DNA of 49,472 bases from Rhizobacter sp. Root1238 (GTDB taxonomy: Bacteria; Pseudomonadota; Gammaproteobacteria; Burkholderiales; Burkholderiaceae_C), in NCBI RefSeq assembly GCF_001425825.1, contig NZ_LMDM01000028.1:1-49472 (forward strand). The letters run 5' to 3'. The notes beneath the pieces were generated by a model. That model did not search any database. It was not told the origin of the DNA and worked only from the letters and a program-made list of their open reading frames with translations. Positions 34,791-43,548 of the stretch are shown one piece after another. A program made the position numbers and the translations under genes. Numbering within the stretch: the first letter of the stretch is position 1; each line of letters begins with the position of its first letter.

Positions 34791-36491
34791 ATGAAGAACC
34801 AAAAACGCCAGCGCGGACGCGCCGGTGTGAGCCTGCTGTTCTCGCTCGTTCTCGCCGCCTGCGGTGGCAACGACAGCAACGACAACCCGGCGCCGTCGCC
34901 TTCGCCCGCGCCGTCGCCGGCACCGGCCCCTTCTCCGTCGCCTTCTCCGGCGCCGTCACCGTCGCCCTCCCCGGCGCCCGCGCCCTCTCCTTCGCCCGCA
35001 CCGGCGCCTGCACCGACTCCGTCGCCTGCCCCCGCCCCTGCGCCGACGCCTTCTCCGGCTCCGGCTCCGTCCCCGGCTCCCGCGCCGTCGCCCGCCCCGG
35101 CGCCGTCACCCGCGCCTGCGCCGTCACCCGCGCCTGCGCCGTCACCCGCTCCTGCGCCTTCGCCGGCTCCTGCGCCCGCACCAGCGCCGGCCCCCGCGAC
35201 CGGCCTGATCACCACCGGCAATCCGTTCGCCGATGCGCTGTTGTACGTCGACCCCGACTACGGTACGCAGGTCGCGCAATCGCTGACCCGCGTGACCGCA
35301 TCGGCCACCGACACCGCGCTGGTGAAGGCCGCCGCCAAGTTCCCGACCGCCGTGTGGCTGGACCGCATCGCCGCGATCGATGGCGCCAAGAGCACAGGCG
35401 GTGCCATGGGCCTGGTCGACCACCTCGATGCAGCCGTCGCGCAGCAGAAGGCGCTGAGCGGCAGCACGCTGAAGCCGATGGCAATCCAGCTCGTCGTGTA
35501 CGACCTGCCCGACCGCGACTGCGCGGCGCTGGCGTCGAACGGCGAGCTGAGCTCGGCCAACGACGGCATGACGAAGTACAAGACCCTGTACATCGACCGC
35601 ATCGCCGAGATCCTCGCGCGCCCGGCCTATGCCGGCCTGCGCATCGTCACGGTGATCGAGCCCGACTCGTTCCCGAACATGCTGACCAACGTCGGCATCG
35701 GCAAGACGGTGTGCGATTCGGTGAACAGCAAGGGCGTGTACGTGCAGGGCATCCAGTACACGCTGAACAAGCTGTCGACGCTGAAGAACGTGTACATGTA
35801 CCTCGACATCGCGCACTCCGGCTGGCTCGGCTGGGACAACAACCGCGCGAAGGCGATCGACGGCTTCAAGACCCTGGTGAAGGGCGCGACGACTAGCGGC
35901 AACCTCGGCATCATCCGCGGCTTCGCGAGCAACACCGCAAACTACACACCGCTGGACGAGCCGTACTTCGACGGCACCGACAACAACGTGAAGTCGGGCG
36001 GCACCACCGAGTTCTACGAGTGGAACCGGATGATCGACGAGCTCAGCTACACCGACAAGCTGCGCAGCGAGTTCGTCGCGGCCGGCTTCCCGGACACGCT
36101 GTCGTTCATCATCGACACCTCGCGCAACGGCTGGGGCAGCGCGAAACGGCCCACCGGCCCGGCCGCCGACGTCGACGACATGCGCATCGACCGCCGCACC
36201 GCGCGGGGCAACTGGTGCAACGTGAAGGACACCGGCATCGGCGAGCGCCCGCGCGCCAACCCGGATGCGGCGCGCCCCCACCTCGACGCGTTCGTGTTCG
36301 TGAAGCCGCCCGGCGCTTCCGACGGCACCAGCGACAGCACGGCCAACACGCCGAATGCCGAAGGCAAGCGCTTCGACGCGATGTGCGGCTCGGGCAACGT
36401 CGACGCGCTGAGCGGCGCGCCGCATGCCGGCCAGTGGTTCCACGACCAGTTCCTGATGCTGCTGCGCAACGCCAGCCCGGCGATCAAGTGA
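34791..36491 (+). CDS. GH6 glycoside hydrolase, lipoprotein with Pro-Ala-Ser linker
   Basis: The 566-residue product is a GH6 cellulase or cellobiohydrolase. A signal peptide with lipobox LAAC (about residue 24) precedes a Pro-Ser/Ala linker (about 30-137). The catalytic domain shows the family hallmarks: [15 protein letters not shown] near 144, [18 protein letters not shown] with the catalytic aspartate in DRDC (about D241), VIEPDSFPN near 291, [14 protein letters not shown] near 341 and DTSRNGWGS near 440. A gaggga site precedes ATG 34791. GH6 is not common in betaproteobacteria as I know them. It belongs to a run of five genes ending with dsbD. Confidence 0.93.
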   Translation: MKNQKRQRGRAGVSLLFSLVLAACGGNDSNDNPAPSPSPAPSPAPAPSPSPSPAPSPSPSPAPAPSPSPAPAPAPTPSPAPAPAPTPSPAPAPSPAPAPSPAPAPSPAPAPSPAPAPSPAPAPSPAPAPAPAPAPATGLITTGNPFADALLYVDPDYGTQVAQSLTRVTASATDTALVKAAAKFPTAVWLDRIAAIDGAKSTGGAMGLVDHLDAAVAQQKALSGSTLKPMAIQLVVYDLPDRDCAALASNGELSSANDGMTKYKTLYIDRIAEILARPAYAGLRIVTVIEPDSFPNMLTNVGIGKTVCDSVNSKGVYVQGIQYTLNKLSTLKNVYMYLDIAHSGWLGWDNNRAKAIDGFKTLVKGATTSGNLGIIRGFASNTANYTPLDEPYFDGTDNNVKSGGTTEFYEWNRMIDELSYTDKLRSEFVAAGFPDTLSFIIDTSRNGWGSAKRPTGPAADVDDMRIDRRTARGNWCNVKDTGIGERPRANPDAARPHLDAFVFVKPPGASDGTSDSTANTPNAEGKRFDAMCGSGNVDALSGAPHAGQWFHDQFLMLLRNASPAIK

Positions 36492-36534
36492 CATCCAACG
36501 CACCTGCTTCGACATTCCTCCTGGAACCACTCCA

Positions 36535-38046
36535 ATGAATCAATTCCACCGCCCCCGCGCCGCGGCCCTGGCCGTCGCTGCGCTGTTCGCCAGCGTCGCC
36601 TCGCCCGCCTTCGCGAAGGACTGGCCGTCCGGCTACTCGAAGTGCGCCGATGAAGGCGAGACCTGCAGGATCGGCACGACCAAGCGCTCGGTCTCGTTCG
36701 GCATCAAGGACAAGTTCGTCACGAAGACGCTGTCGGGCAACATCGCCTGCACCACCGCGACCTTCGGCTCGGACCCGTACCCGGGCAAGGCAAAGAAGTG
36801 CGCGGTCGGCGCGGCTGCTGCGCCTGCACCGGCGCCGGCACCTTCGCCTGCCCCGGCGCCTGCCCCCGCACCGGCTCCGACGCCTGCTCCCGCCCCTGCG
36901 CCGGCTCCCGCGCCTGCCCCGGCTCCGGCCCCCGCGCCGTCGGCCGATGCCAGCACCGAGGTCGCTCCGTCCACCGGCTGGGCCAGCCAGGCCGGCGGCA
37001 CGCGCGGCGGCTCGACCGCAGCAGCGGCGGCGATCTACAAGGTCGATACCGCGACCGAACTGCTGGCCGCGATCAAGGCGGGCGGCGACACCGCGAAGAT
37101 CATCAAGGTGACCGGTCGCATCGACATGGCCGCTGCCGACAACGGCGGTGCGTTCAAGAGCACCTCGGACCAGGCCAATCGCGGCGAGCTGAAGCTCGGC
37201 AGCAACACGACGCTGATCGGCGTCGGCGCGACCGCCGGCTTCGTCAACGCCAACATCAAGATCAACGGCGTCGACAACGTGATCGTGCGCAACCTGACCA
37301 TCGTCGACCCGTGCGACGTGTCGCCGCTGTGGGACCCGAACGACGGCTCCAGCGGCAACTGGAATTCGGAGTTCGACGGCATCACGGTGGACGACTCGAC
37401 CCACGTCTGGATCGACCACAACAAGTTCACCGACACCCCGGTCACCGACGACCTGCTGCCGGTCGTCAACGGCAAGCGCAAGCAATGCCATGACGGCTCG
37501 CTGGACGTGAAGAACGGTTCGGACTACGTGACGATCTCGAACAACGTCTTCGACCAGCACGACAAGAACAACCTGATCGGCTCGTCGGACAGCAAGACCA
37601 CCGACAACGGCCACCTGACGGTGACCTTCCACAACAACCTGTTCACCAACATCACCGAGCGCGCACCGCGCGTTCGCTTCGGCAAGGTGCACGTCTACAA
37701 CAACCTGTACCAGGGCAGCACAGCCAACGCCGCCTACCCGTACGGCTACAGCATCGGCGTGGCCTACCTGGCGAAGATCATCTCGGAGAACAACGTGTTC
37801 GAGATCCAGGGCGCCAACAGCTGCGCGAGCGTGATGAAGAACCCGGGTTCGTCGAGCAAGACCGGCGCGATCACCGAAGCCGGCTCGCTGCTGAACGGCG
37901 CGGCGCTGAACATGTCGCAGTGCAGCTTCGCGAGCGACGTGGGCTGGACGGTGCCGTACAGCCGCAGCGCACTGCTGCCGGCGGCGTCGGTGAAGGCCTC
38001 GGTGCTGGCGCAAGCCGGCGTCGGCAAGCTGACGGTGAAGCCATGA
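36535..38046 (+). CDS. PL1 pectate lyase with N-terminal carbohydrate-binding-like domain
   Basis: The 503-residue secreted enzyme cleaves polygalacturonate by beta-elimination. A Sec signal peptide is cut near residue 27 (AFA-K). A small Cys-rich domain follows (28-84, SKCADEGETCRIG...KKC), of a type found with carbohydrate-active enzymes. A Pro-Ala linker covers about 95-137. The PL1 right-handed beta-helix has VWIDHNKFTD, DGSLDVKNGSDYVTISNN and ERAPRVRFGKVHVYNN (the catalytic RxPxxR-like arginine region). Its last four bases overlap the next start (ATGA). Calcium dependence is expected from the family but not shown here. Confidence 0.92.
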   Translation: MNQFHRPRAAALAVAALFASVASPAFAKDWPSGYSKCADEGETCRIGTTKRSVSFGIKDKFVTKTLSGNIACTTATFGSDPYPGKAKKCAVGAAAAPAPAPAPSPAPAPAPAPAPTPAPAPAPAPAPAPAPAPAPSADASTEVAPSTGWASQAGGTRGGSTAAAAAIYKVDTATELLAAIKAGGDTAKIIKVTGRIDMAAADNGGAFKSTSDQANRGELKLGSNTTLIGVGATAGFVNANIKINGVDNVIVRNLTIVDPCDVSPLWDPNDGSSGNWNSEFDGITVDDSTHVWIDHNKFTDTPVTDDLLPVVNGKRKQCHDGSLDVKNGSDYVTISNNVFDQHDKNNLIGSSDSKTTDNGHLTVTFHNNLFTNITERAPRVRFGKVHVYNNLYQGSTANAAYPYGYSIGVAYLAKIISENNVFEIQGANSCASVMKNPGSSSKTGAITEAGSLLNGAALNMSQCSFASDVGWTVPYSRSALLPAASVKASVLAQAGVGKLTVKP

Positions 38047-39218
38047 GATCCGGCGCGGGCCTGGGCCCGTTGTTCATCGCGGTGTCGGCGGTGCTGCTGA
38101 GCGGTTGCGGTGGTGGGACCGACGACACGAAATGGAGCGGCGGCAACGACAACGGTTCGGCGCTCGGGCCGGTGACTGGCACGCCAGCGCCGTCTCCCTC
38201 GCCCGCGCCGTCCCCGGCTCCGGCGCCTTCACCGGCGCCTGCACCGTCACCGGCCCCCGCGCCCGCGCCTTCTCCGTCACCGGCGCCGGCGCCTTCCCCT
38301 GCGCCCGCACCGGCACCGGCACCTGCACCAGCGCCGGCCCCCACGCCTGCGCCAGCGCCTGCTCCCACGCCGGCACCTGCCCCGGCGCCGGCACCGACGC
38401 CCGCTCCGGCACCTGCGCCCTCCCCTGCGCCCTCCCCTGCGCCTGCGCCTGCGCCTGCGCCTGCGCCCGCACCTGCACCGGCACCGGCCCCCGCCACGCT
38501 GGCCTGCACCGACCTGGCGCTGTGCGACGACTTCGAGTCGACCACCGCCGGCGCGGTGCCGAACCCGGCGCTGTGGAGCGTGGGCGGCCCGAACTGCTTC
38601 GACAACAGCGGCAAGGCGACCATCGACAGCGCCGTCTCGCACGGCGGCAAGCAATCGGTGCGCATCGACCCGGGCAGCAGCTACTGCGGCCACGCCTTCA
38701 TCATCAACAACAAGGTCGCGACGATGGGGCCGGTGGTCTACGGCCGCTTCTACATCCGGCTCGCGACCGCGCTGGGCGATCCGCACGTGACTTTCATGTC
38801 GATGCACGACGCGATCGAATCGGTGGACGGCAGCATGCAGGACCTGCGCATGGGCGGCCAGAGCGGCATCCTGATGTGGAACCGCTCGAAGGACGACGCG
38901 ACGCTGCCGTCGCTGAGCCCGACCGGCATCTCGCTGAGCGCGAAGCTGCCGGCCGCCACCTGGACGTGCATCGAGTTCGGGCTGAACTCGGCGATGGGCA
39001 CGCTGCAGACCTGGGTCAACGGCACGTCGGTGGCCGCACTGCAGCTGGACTCGATGCAGACCGCCGACATCGACCAGGCCTGGCTCGCGAGCCGGCCTTC
39101 GTGGAAGCCGCAGGTCACCGACCTGAAGCTGGGCTGGGAAGCCTATGGCGGCAACGGCAACACCGTGTGGCTCGACGACGTCGCGCTGCACACCAGCCGC
39201 ATCGGGTGCGGATCATGA
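38043..39218 (+). CDS. Cip1-like carbohydrate-active protein with Pro-Ala linker
   Basis: The 391-residue lipoprotein has a lipobox near residue 22 (LSGC) and a Pro-Ala/Ser linker to about residue 157. The mature domain has CTDLALCDDFESTTAG near 160, GKQSVRIDPGSSYCGHAF near 201 and LDDVALHTSRIGCGS at the end. This beta-jelly-roll layout recalls Cip1-type proteins and glucuronan lyases, but the family assignment is only by eye. It overlaps both its neighbours by ATGA, with PL1 upstream and dsbD downstream, so it is probably part of the same transcript. Confidence 0.75.
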   Translation: MRSGAGLGPLFIAVSAVLLSGCGGGTDDTKWSGGNDNGSALGPVTGTPAPSPSPAPSPAPAPSPAPAPSPAPAPAPSPSPAPAPSPAPAPAPAPAPAPAPTPAPAPAPTPAPAPAPAPTPAPAPAPSPAPSPAPAPAPAPAPAPAPAPAPATLACTDLALCDDFESTTAGAVPNPALWSVGGPNCFDNSGKATIDSAVSHGGKQSVRIDPGSSYCGHAFIINNKVATMGPVVYGRFYIRLATALGDPHVTFMSMHDAIESVDGSMQDLRMGGQSGILMWNRSKDDATLPSLSPTGISLSAKLPAATWTCIEFGLNSAMGTLQTWVNGTSVAALQLDSMQTADIDQAWLASRPSWKPQVTDLKLGWEAYGGNGNTVWLDDVALHTSRIGCGS

Positions 39219-41056
39219 CGACGTGGCGTTGGGCGGTTTCCGCGCTGGCGCTGCTGGCCGCGCCGGCCTTCGCGGCGGACGAGTTCCTCGACCCTGCGCA
39301 GGCCTTCCGCAGCAGCGTGCAGTTGCGCGATGCGAAGACCATCGAGGTGCGCCTGGACGTGGCACCGGGCTACCACCTGTACCGCGACCGGATCACGGTC
39401 GGGGCGCCGGTCGGGTCCGCGACGCTGGCCGAGCCGGTGCTGCCGCACGGCCCGCAGGAGTACGACGAAGGCTTCGGCAAGTACGTCGAGACGCTGCGCG
39501 GTGCGGTGACGGTGGCGCTGCCGGTGCGCAGCGCGAGCGGCGACTTCGCGGTCGCGATCAGCTACCAGGGGTGTGCCGACAAGGGGCTGTGCTACCCGCC
39601 GCAGAACGCCGGCCTCTCGGCACGGGTGAAGGATGGCGTGCTGCAGCAGGTGTCGTGGCTGCCGGAGGGTCTGCCGGAACCGACGGCGACCGCGGCCGCC
39701 GTGGTGGCCGCACCCGCTGCGCCGACCCCGGCCGCTCCCGCGGCGGCCGAATCGGCCAGCGGCCGTGTCGAATCGGCGCTGCGTTCGGGCAGCCTGCTGA
39801 CGGTCGCCGGCGTGTTCCTGGTCGCCGGCCTGCTGCTGTCGTTCACGCCTTGCGTGCTGCCGATGGTGCCGATCCTGTCGTCGATCATCGTCGGCACCAG
39901 CGGCCCGGTGTCGCGTGCGCGCGGCTTCGGGCTGGCGCTCGCGTACTCGCTCGGCATGGCGATGGTCTACACCGCGCTCGGCGTCGCGGCCGGGCTGGCC
40001 GGCGAAGGGCTGGCCGCCGCGCTGCAGAACGCGTGGGTGCTCGGTGCGTTTGCGCTGCTGCTGGCGCTGCTGTCGCTGTCGATGTTCGGCGTGTACGAGC
40101 TGCAGATGCCGGGCGCGATCCAGGAGAAGCTGAACGCCGGCGCGGGCAAGCTGCGCGGCGGGCAGCACGTGGGCGTGTTCGCGATGGGCGGGCTGTCGGC
40201 GCTGATCGTCGGGCCTTGCGTCGCGGCGCCGCTGGCTGGCGCGCTGGTCTTCATCAGCCAGTCGCGCGACGTGCTGATCGGCGGGCTCGCGCTGTTCAGC
40301 CTGGCCGCTGGCATGAGCGTGCCGCTGCTGCTGGTGGGTGTGTCGGCCGGCTCGCTGCTGCCGCGCACCGGTGCGTGGATGGAAGGCGTGAAGCACCTGT
40401 TCGGCGTGCTGCTGCTCGGCGTCGCGCTGTGGATCGTGTCGCCGGTGCTGCCGTCAGCGGTGGTGATGGGCATCGTCGGCGCCGGGCTGCTGGTCGGCGC
40501 GGCGTGGCTGTTCGACGGGCGCGGCGCGCAGCCTTCGGGCAAGCACCGCCTGCTGCGCGGCGTGGCGCTGGTGCTGGGCCTGGTCGGCGTGGCGCAGGTG
40601 GCGGGGGCGTTGTCGGGCGGTGGCGACCTGCTGCAGCCGCTGGCGGGTTTCAGCGGCGGCGGTGCACGCGCCGGCGCGGCGCAGGCAGCGGTCGAAGGCC
40701 CCGCCTTCAAGCGCGTGCGCAACGTGGCCGAGCTCGATGCTGCGCTGGGCAGCGCGGGCGGCAAGACGGCGATGCTGGACTTCTATGCCGACTGGTGCGT
40801 CTCGTGCAAGGAGATGGAGCACCTGACCTTCAACAAGCCGCCGGTGCAGGCACGCATGAACAACGCGCTGCTGCTGCAGGTGGACGTGACGGCGAACAGC
40901 GCCGACGACAAGGCGCTGCTGAAGCGCTTCGGCCTGTTCGGACCGCCGGGCATCGTGTTCTTCGACGGCACGGGCCGCGAGAAGGCGGGCACGCGGGTGG
41001 TGGGGTTCCAGGCGCCGGCGGAGTTCGGCGAGGCGCTCACCGCAGCCGGGCTTTGA
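39215..41056 (+). CDS. dsbD: Thiol:disulfide interchange protein DsbD
   Basis: The 613-residue membrane protein carries electrons from cytoplasmic thioredoxin to the periplasm. Its N-terminal domain (after a signal peptide cut near residue 21) has cysteines in YQGCADKGLCYPP (near 115). The transmembrane domain with eight or so helices has FTPCVLPMVP near 212 and IVGPCVAAPLAG near 330. The C-terminal thioredoxin domain has DWCVSCKEME near 529. The start ATG 39215 overlaps the Cip1-like gene by ATGA. Its place after the polysaccharide-degrading genes fits the disulfide content of those exported enzymes, but this is an inference. Confidence 0.94.
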   Translation: MTTWRWAVSALALLAAPAFAADEFLDPAQAFRSSVQLRDAKTIEVRLDVAPGYHLYRDRITVGAPVGSATLAEPVLPHGPQEYDEGFGKYVETLRGAVTVALPVRSASGDFAVAISYQGCADKGLCYPPQNAGLSARVKDGVLQQVSWLPEGLPEPTATAAAVVAAPAAPTPAAPAAAESASGRVESALRSGSLLTVAGVFLVAGLLLSFTPCVLPMVPILSSIIVGTSGPVSRARGFGLALAYSLGMAMVYTALGVAAGLAGEGLAAALQNAWVLGAFALLLALLSLSMFGVYELQMPGAIQEKLNAGAGKLRGGQHVGVFAMGGLSALIVGPCVAAPLAGALVFISQSRDVLIGGLALFSLAAGMSVPLLLVGVSAGSLLPRTGAWMEGVKHLFGVLLLGVALWIVSPVLPSAVVMGIVGAGLLVGAAWLFDGRGAQPSGKHRLLRGVALVLGLVGVAQVAGALSGGGDLLQPLAGFSGGGARAGAAQAAVEGPAFKRVRNVAELDAALGSAGGKTAMLDFYADWCVSCKEMEHLTFNKPPVQARMNNALLLQVDVTANSADDKALLKRFGLFGPPGIVFFDGTGREKAGTRVVGFQAPAEFGEALTAAGL

Positions 41057-41123
41057 GAAGGGGGGTGTCGATCTTGATCGCAGTGGTTCGTCGTATAAGG
41101 ACAACCGCTTTCAGGAGACCCCC

Positions 41124-41768
41124 ATGTCCAGACTCAAGGTAGCTGCCTTCTCGATATCTCTCGACGGCTTCGGTGCCGGCCCCGACCAGAGCTTGCAGAA
41201 CCCGCTCGGTATCGGCGGCGAGACGCTGCACGAATGGTTCTTCGGCACCACGACCTTCCAGGCGATGCTCGGCCAGCCCGGCGGCGAGACCAACGTCGAC
41301 GACGGCTTCGCGAAGCGCAGCTTCGACAACATGGGCGCGTGGATCCTCGGCCGCAACATGTTCGGCCCGGTGCGCGGCCCGTGGCCCGATGATCAGTGGA
41401 AGGGCTGGTGGGGCGACAACCCGCCGTACCACGTGCCGGTGTTCGTGCTGACGCACCATGCGCGCGCGCCGCTCGAGATGAAAGGCGGCACGACCTTTCA
41501 CTTCGTCACCGGCGGCATCCAAGAGGCGCTGGAGCGGGCTCGCGACGCGGCGCAAGGCAAGGACGTGCGCGTCGGCGGAGGCGTGTCGACGATTCGTCAG
41601 TACCTGCAGGCCGGGTTGATTGACGAGATGCACCTGGCAATCTCGCCGACGCTGCTGGGGCGCGGCGAACAGCTGCTCGCCGGCATCGACCTGACGGCGC
41701 AAGGCTTCCGGTGCACCGAGCATGTGGGGACGCCGAAGGCGCAGCACGTGGTGTTGGCGAAGGGCTGA
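41124..41768 (+). CDS. RibD C-terminal/dihydrofolate-reductase-like protein
   Basis: The 214-residue cytoplasmic protein has the RibD C-terminal (dihydrofolate reductase-like) fold: KVAAFSISLDGFGAGPDQ near 5-20, FDNMGAWILGRNMF near 66, VPVFVLTHHARAP near 103, VTGGIQEALERARDAAQGKDVRVGGG near 127 and EMHLAISPTLLGRGEQL near 168. It probably reduces a pterin, pyrimidine or other substrate with NADPH. An AGGAGACC site precedes ATG 41124. It is 67 bases downstream of dsbD and its function is not clearly linked to it. Confidence 0.88.
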   Translation: MSRLKVAAFSISLDGFGAGPDQSLQNPLGIGGETLHEWFFGTTTFQAMLGQPGGETNVDDGFAKRSFDNMGAWILGRNMFGPVRGPWPDDQWKGWWGDNPPYHVPVFVLTHHARAPLEMKGGTTFHFVTGGIQEALERARDAAQGKDVRVGGGVSTIRQYLQAGLIDEMHLAISPTLLGRGEQLLAGIDLTAQGFRCTEHVGTPKAQHVVLAKG

Positions 41769-41806
41769 CGTCGTCGTCGATAGCGCCGAGAGGCTCGGCT
41801 GCATCC

Positions 41807-41882
41807 TGTTGCAACAACGCTCGCGATGCGAAGCCAATCGTCAATGGGCCGTCAATTCTGCTGAATTGTCGGCTCGCACAAT
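41807..41882 (+). promoter_or_regulatory. Conserved upstream module 1 (palindrome, CGTCAAT pair, CACAAT)
   Basis: TGTTGCAACA (41807-41816) is a perfect 10-base palindrome. CGTCAAT follows at 41839-41845 and again at 41850-41856, 11 bp apart, then tctgctgaa and a possible -10, CACAAT (41877-41882). The same elements occur upstream of the esterase gene at 43549 with identical spacing. Confidence 0.65.
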
Positions 41883-41888
41883 GACGGC

Positions 41889-43349
41889 ATGACACGCGGC
41901 CCCCTCACCTCCGCCAACACGGCCAGCGCATTGCTGTGCGCGCTGGTTCTCTCTGCTTGCGGAAGCGGCGATGACTCGGGCACCGCCGCGCCAGTGGCCA
42001 ACGCACCGTCACCGTCACCGTCACCGTCACCTGCACCTGCACCTGCACCTGCACCTGCACCTGCACCTGCACCTGCACCTGCACCTGCACCTGCACCTGC
42101 ACCTGCACCTGCACCTGCACCCGCTCCTGCTCCGGCTCCCGCGGCGTGCGATCCGTTGGCGCAGCGGCTGCGCGCAAGCGCTGTGACGGTGGGCGGCAAC
42201 GCGGCTGCCAACGACGAGTACACCCCCGCAGTGATCGCGCCGCGCAGCGATGGCAGCGCGTGGCTGGCCTGGACCGACAAGGGCGCAGCGTCCATCCGCA
42301 TGGCCTCGCTGACGGCCGCGGATGCCCTCGACCGCGCGCTGCCCGGCGTGCCCGGCCTGGAGGTGCACGCCATGCTCTCGACACCCGGTGGCGCGGCACT
42401 GGCGGTCGTCGCCGACGATCCCGACATCTACTCGCCCAAGTACTGCCGCGGCAGCAGCACACCCGACAAGAATGTCTGCGGCAAGATGGAGCTGGTGCGC
42501 CTCAGCGCCGATGGCACGTCGCTGTCGCGCACCACGCTGACGAAGAAGGGCAACGTCGACAGCGTCGGCGCGCAGTTCATCTGGTGGTACGGCCACACCG
42601 CGCGGCTCGCCACCGACGGCGCCACCATCGGCATCTACTACCGCTCGGCGATGTCCACCGCCCGCCCTGGCGTGGCGGGCGAGGTCGACATCCATGCCGG
42701 CGACACGCTGAAGTTCGTCGATGCCAACGGCAAGGCGGTCGCGGGCGGCTGGGACTGGGGCTGCAGCCACAGCTGGTCGGTGCGCACCGCCTACAACGGC
42801 AGCCAATGGGGCGCGACCTGCCACGGCGATGCCTACCCGAACGCGATGCAGCACGCCCGCCTGTCCACGCTGACCGCCGCGGCAGACTCGCTGCAGTGGC
42901 TGGCCGCCACCGACCCGACGCAGCGCGCGCTGGGTGGCCTGGTCGGCGCAAGCGACGGCTTCTGGATGAACTTCATCCAGCCCGCGGCCAATGGCGGCCT
43001 GTCCCTGCAACTCGCCAAGCTGCCGAACCGCGGCACCGCACCGGTCCAGCAGATCGGCATCGGCGCCGCCACCGGCCTCGACACCGGCTACCCCTTCCGC
43101 CCGTACATGGCGGCCCTCGGCAGCGACCGGCTGCTGCTCGGGTGGAAGTCTGGCGGCGCGCTGATGTTGGCGGTGGCCCAGGCGACAGATGGAAAGATCG
43201 TCGAAGGGCCGGTCGCATCCGGCCTCTCGATCGACTCATTCCAGGACATGGTCACGGCCCCCAACGGCGATGTCGTCTGGGCCTACGGCAGCGGCGGCTC
43301 GCAGATCAAGGTCAACCGCGTGGCGGCATGCCGACTGCCCACTCAGTGA
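41889..43349 (+). CDS. Secreted lipoprotein with Pro-Ala linker and beta-rich domain
   Basis: The 486-residue protein has a lipobox at about residue 22 (LSACGSGDD). A Pro-Ser/Ala then Pro-Ala linker covers about residues 39-85. After that comes a beta-rich domain with repeated W/Y-containing blades (SAWLAWTDKGAASIRMAS, MLSTPGGAALAVVADDP, VWAYGSGGSQIKVNR), most like a beta propeller. No catalytic signature was recognised. Seven cysteines probably form disulfides. The first bases, signal peptide and linker closely resemble those of the downstream esterase gene. A good ribosome binding site is lacking at ATG 41889. Confidence 0.7.
   Translation: MTRGPLTSANTASALLCALVLSACGSGDDSGTAAPVANAPSPSPSPSPAPAPAPAPAPAPAPAPAPAPAPAPAPAPAPAPAPAPAACDPLAQRLRASAVTVGGNAAANDEYTPAVIAPRSDGSAWLAWTDKGAASIRMASLTAADALDRALPGVPGLEVHAMLSTPGGAALAVVADDPDIYSPKYCRGSSTPDKNVCGKMELVRLSADGTSLSRTTLTKKGNVDSVGAQFIWWYGHTARLATDGATIGIYYRSAMSTARPGVAGEVDIHAGDTLKFVDANGKAVAGGWDWGCSHSWSVRTAYNGSQWGATCHGDAYPNAMQHARLSTLTAAADSLQWLAATDPTQRALGGLVGASDGFWMNFIQPAANGGLSLQLAKLPNRGTAPVQQIGIGAATGLDTGYPFRPYMAALGSDRLLLGWKSGGALMLAVAQATDGKIVEGPVASGLSIDSFQDMVTAPNGDVVWAYGSGGSQIKVNRVAACRLPTQ
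42006..42120. repeat. Hexanucleotide tandem array in linker
   Basis: Four copies of ccgtca (42006-42029) are followed by about fifteen copies of cctgca (42030-42120), coding Pro-Ser then Pro-Ala pairs. This is the purest microsatellite in the window. Its length may vary between strains without breaking the frame. Confidence 0.85.
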
Positions 43350-43402
43350 GTTGAAACGCTGTGCCGCCGGCTCACGCTGGCAAAAGCGAGTGGCTTGCAT
43401 CC

Positions 43403-43478
43403 TGTTGCAACAACCCATGCCACGACCCATCAATCGTCAATGGGTCGTCAATTCTCCTGAAGCTCCGCCTCGCACAAT
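43403..43478 (+). promoter_or_regulatory. Conserved upstream module 2 (palindrome, CGTCAAT pair, CACAAT)
   Basis: TGTTGCAACA (43403-43412), CGTCAAT at 43435-43441 and 43446-43452 (11 bp apart), then CACAAT (43473-43478) repeat the module at 41807-41882 with identical spacing: 44 bases from the palindrome start to the shared gtcaattct, and 27 bases from the second CGTCAAT to CACAAT. Substitutions are present in between, so the conserved elements stand out. Confidence 0.65.
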
Positions 43479-43548
43479 GGCGCCGCAAATGGCGAGAGAG
43501 CACATCGGATGACCGGTGCACCGTTGTTTGACGCACAGGAGTTTCACG

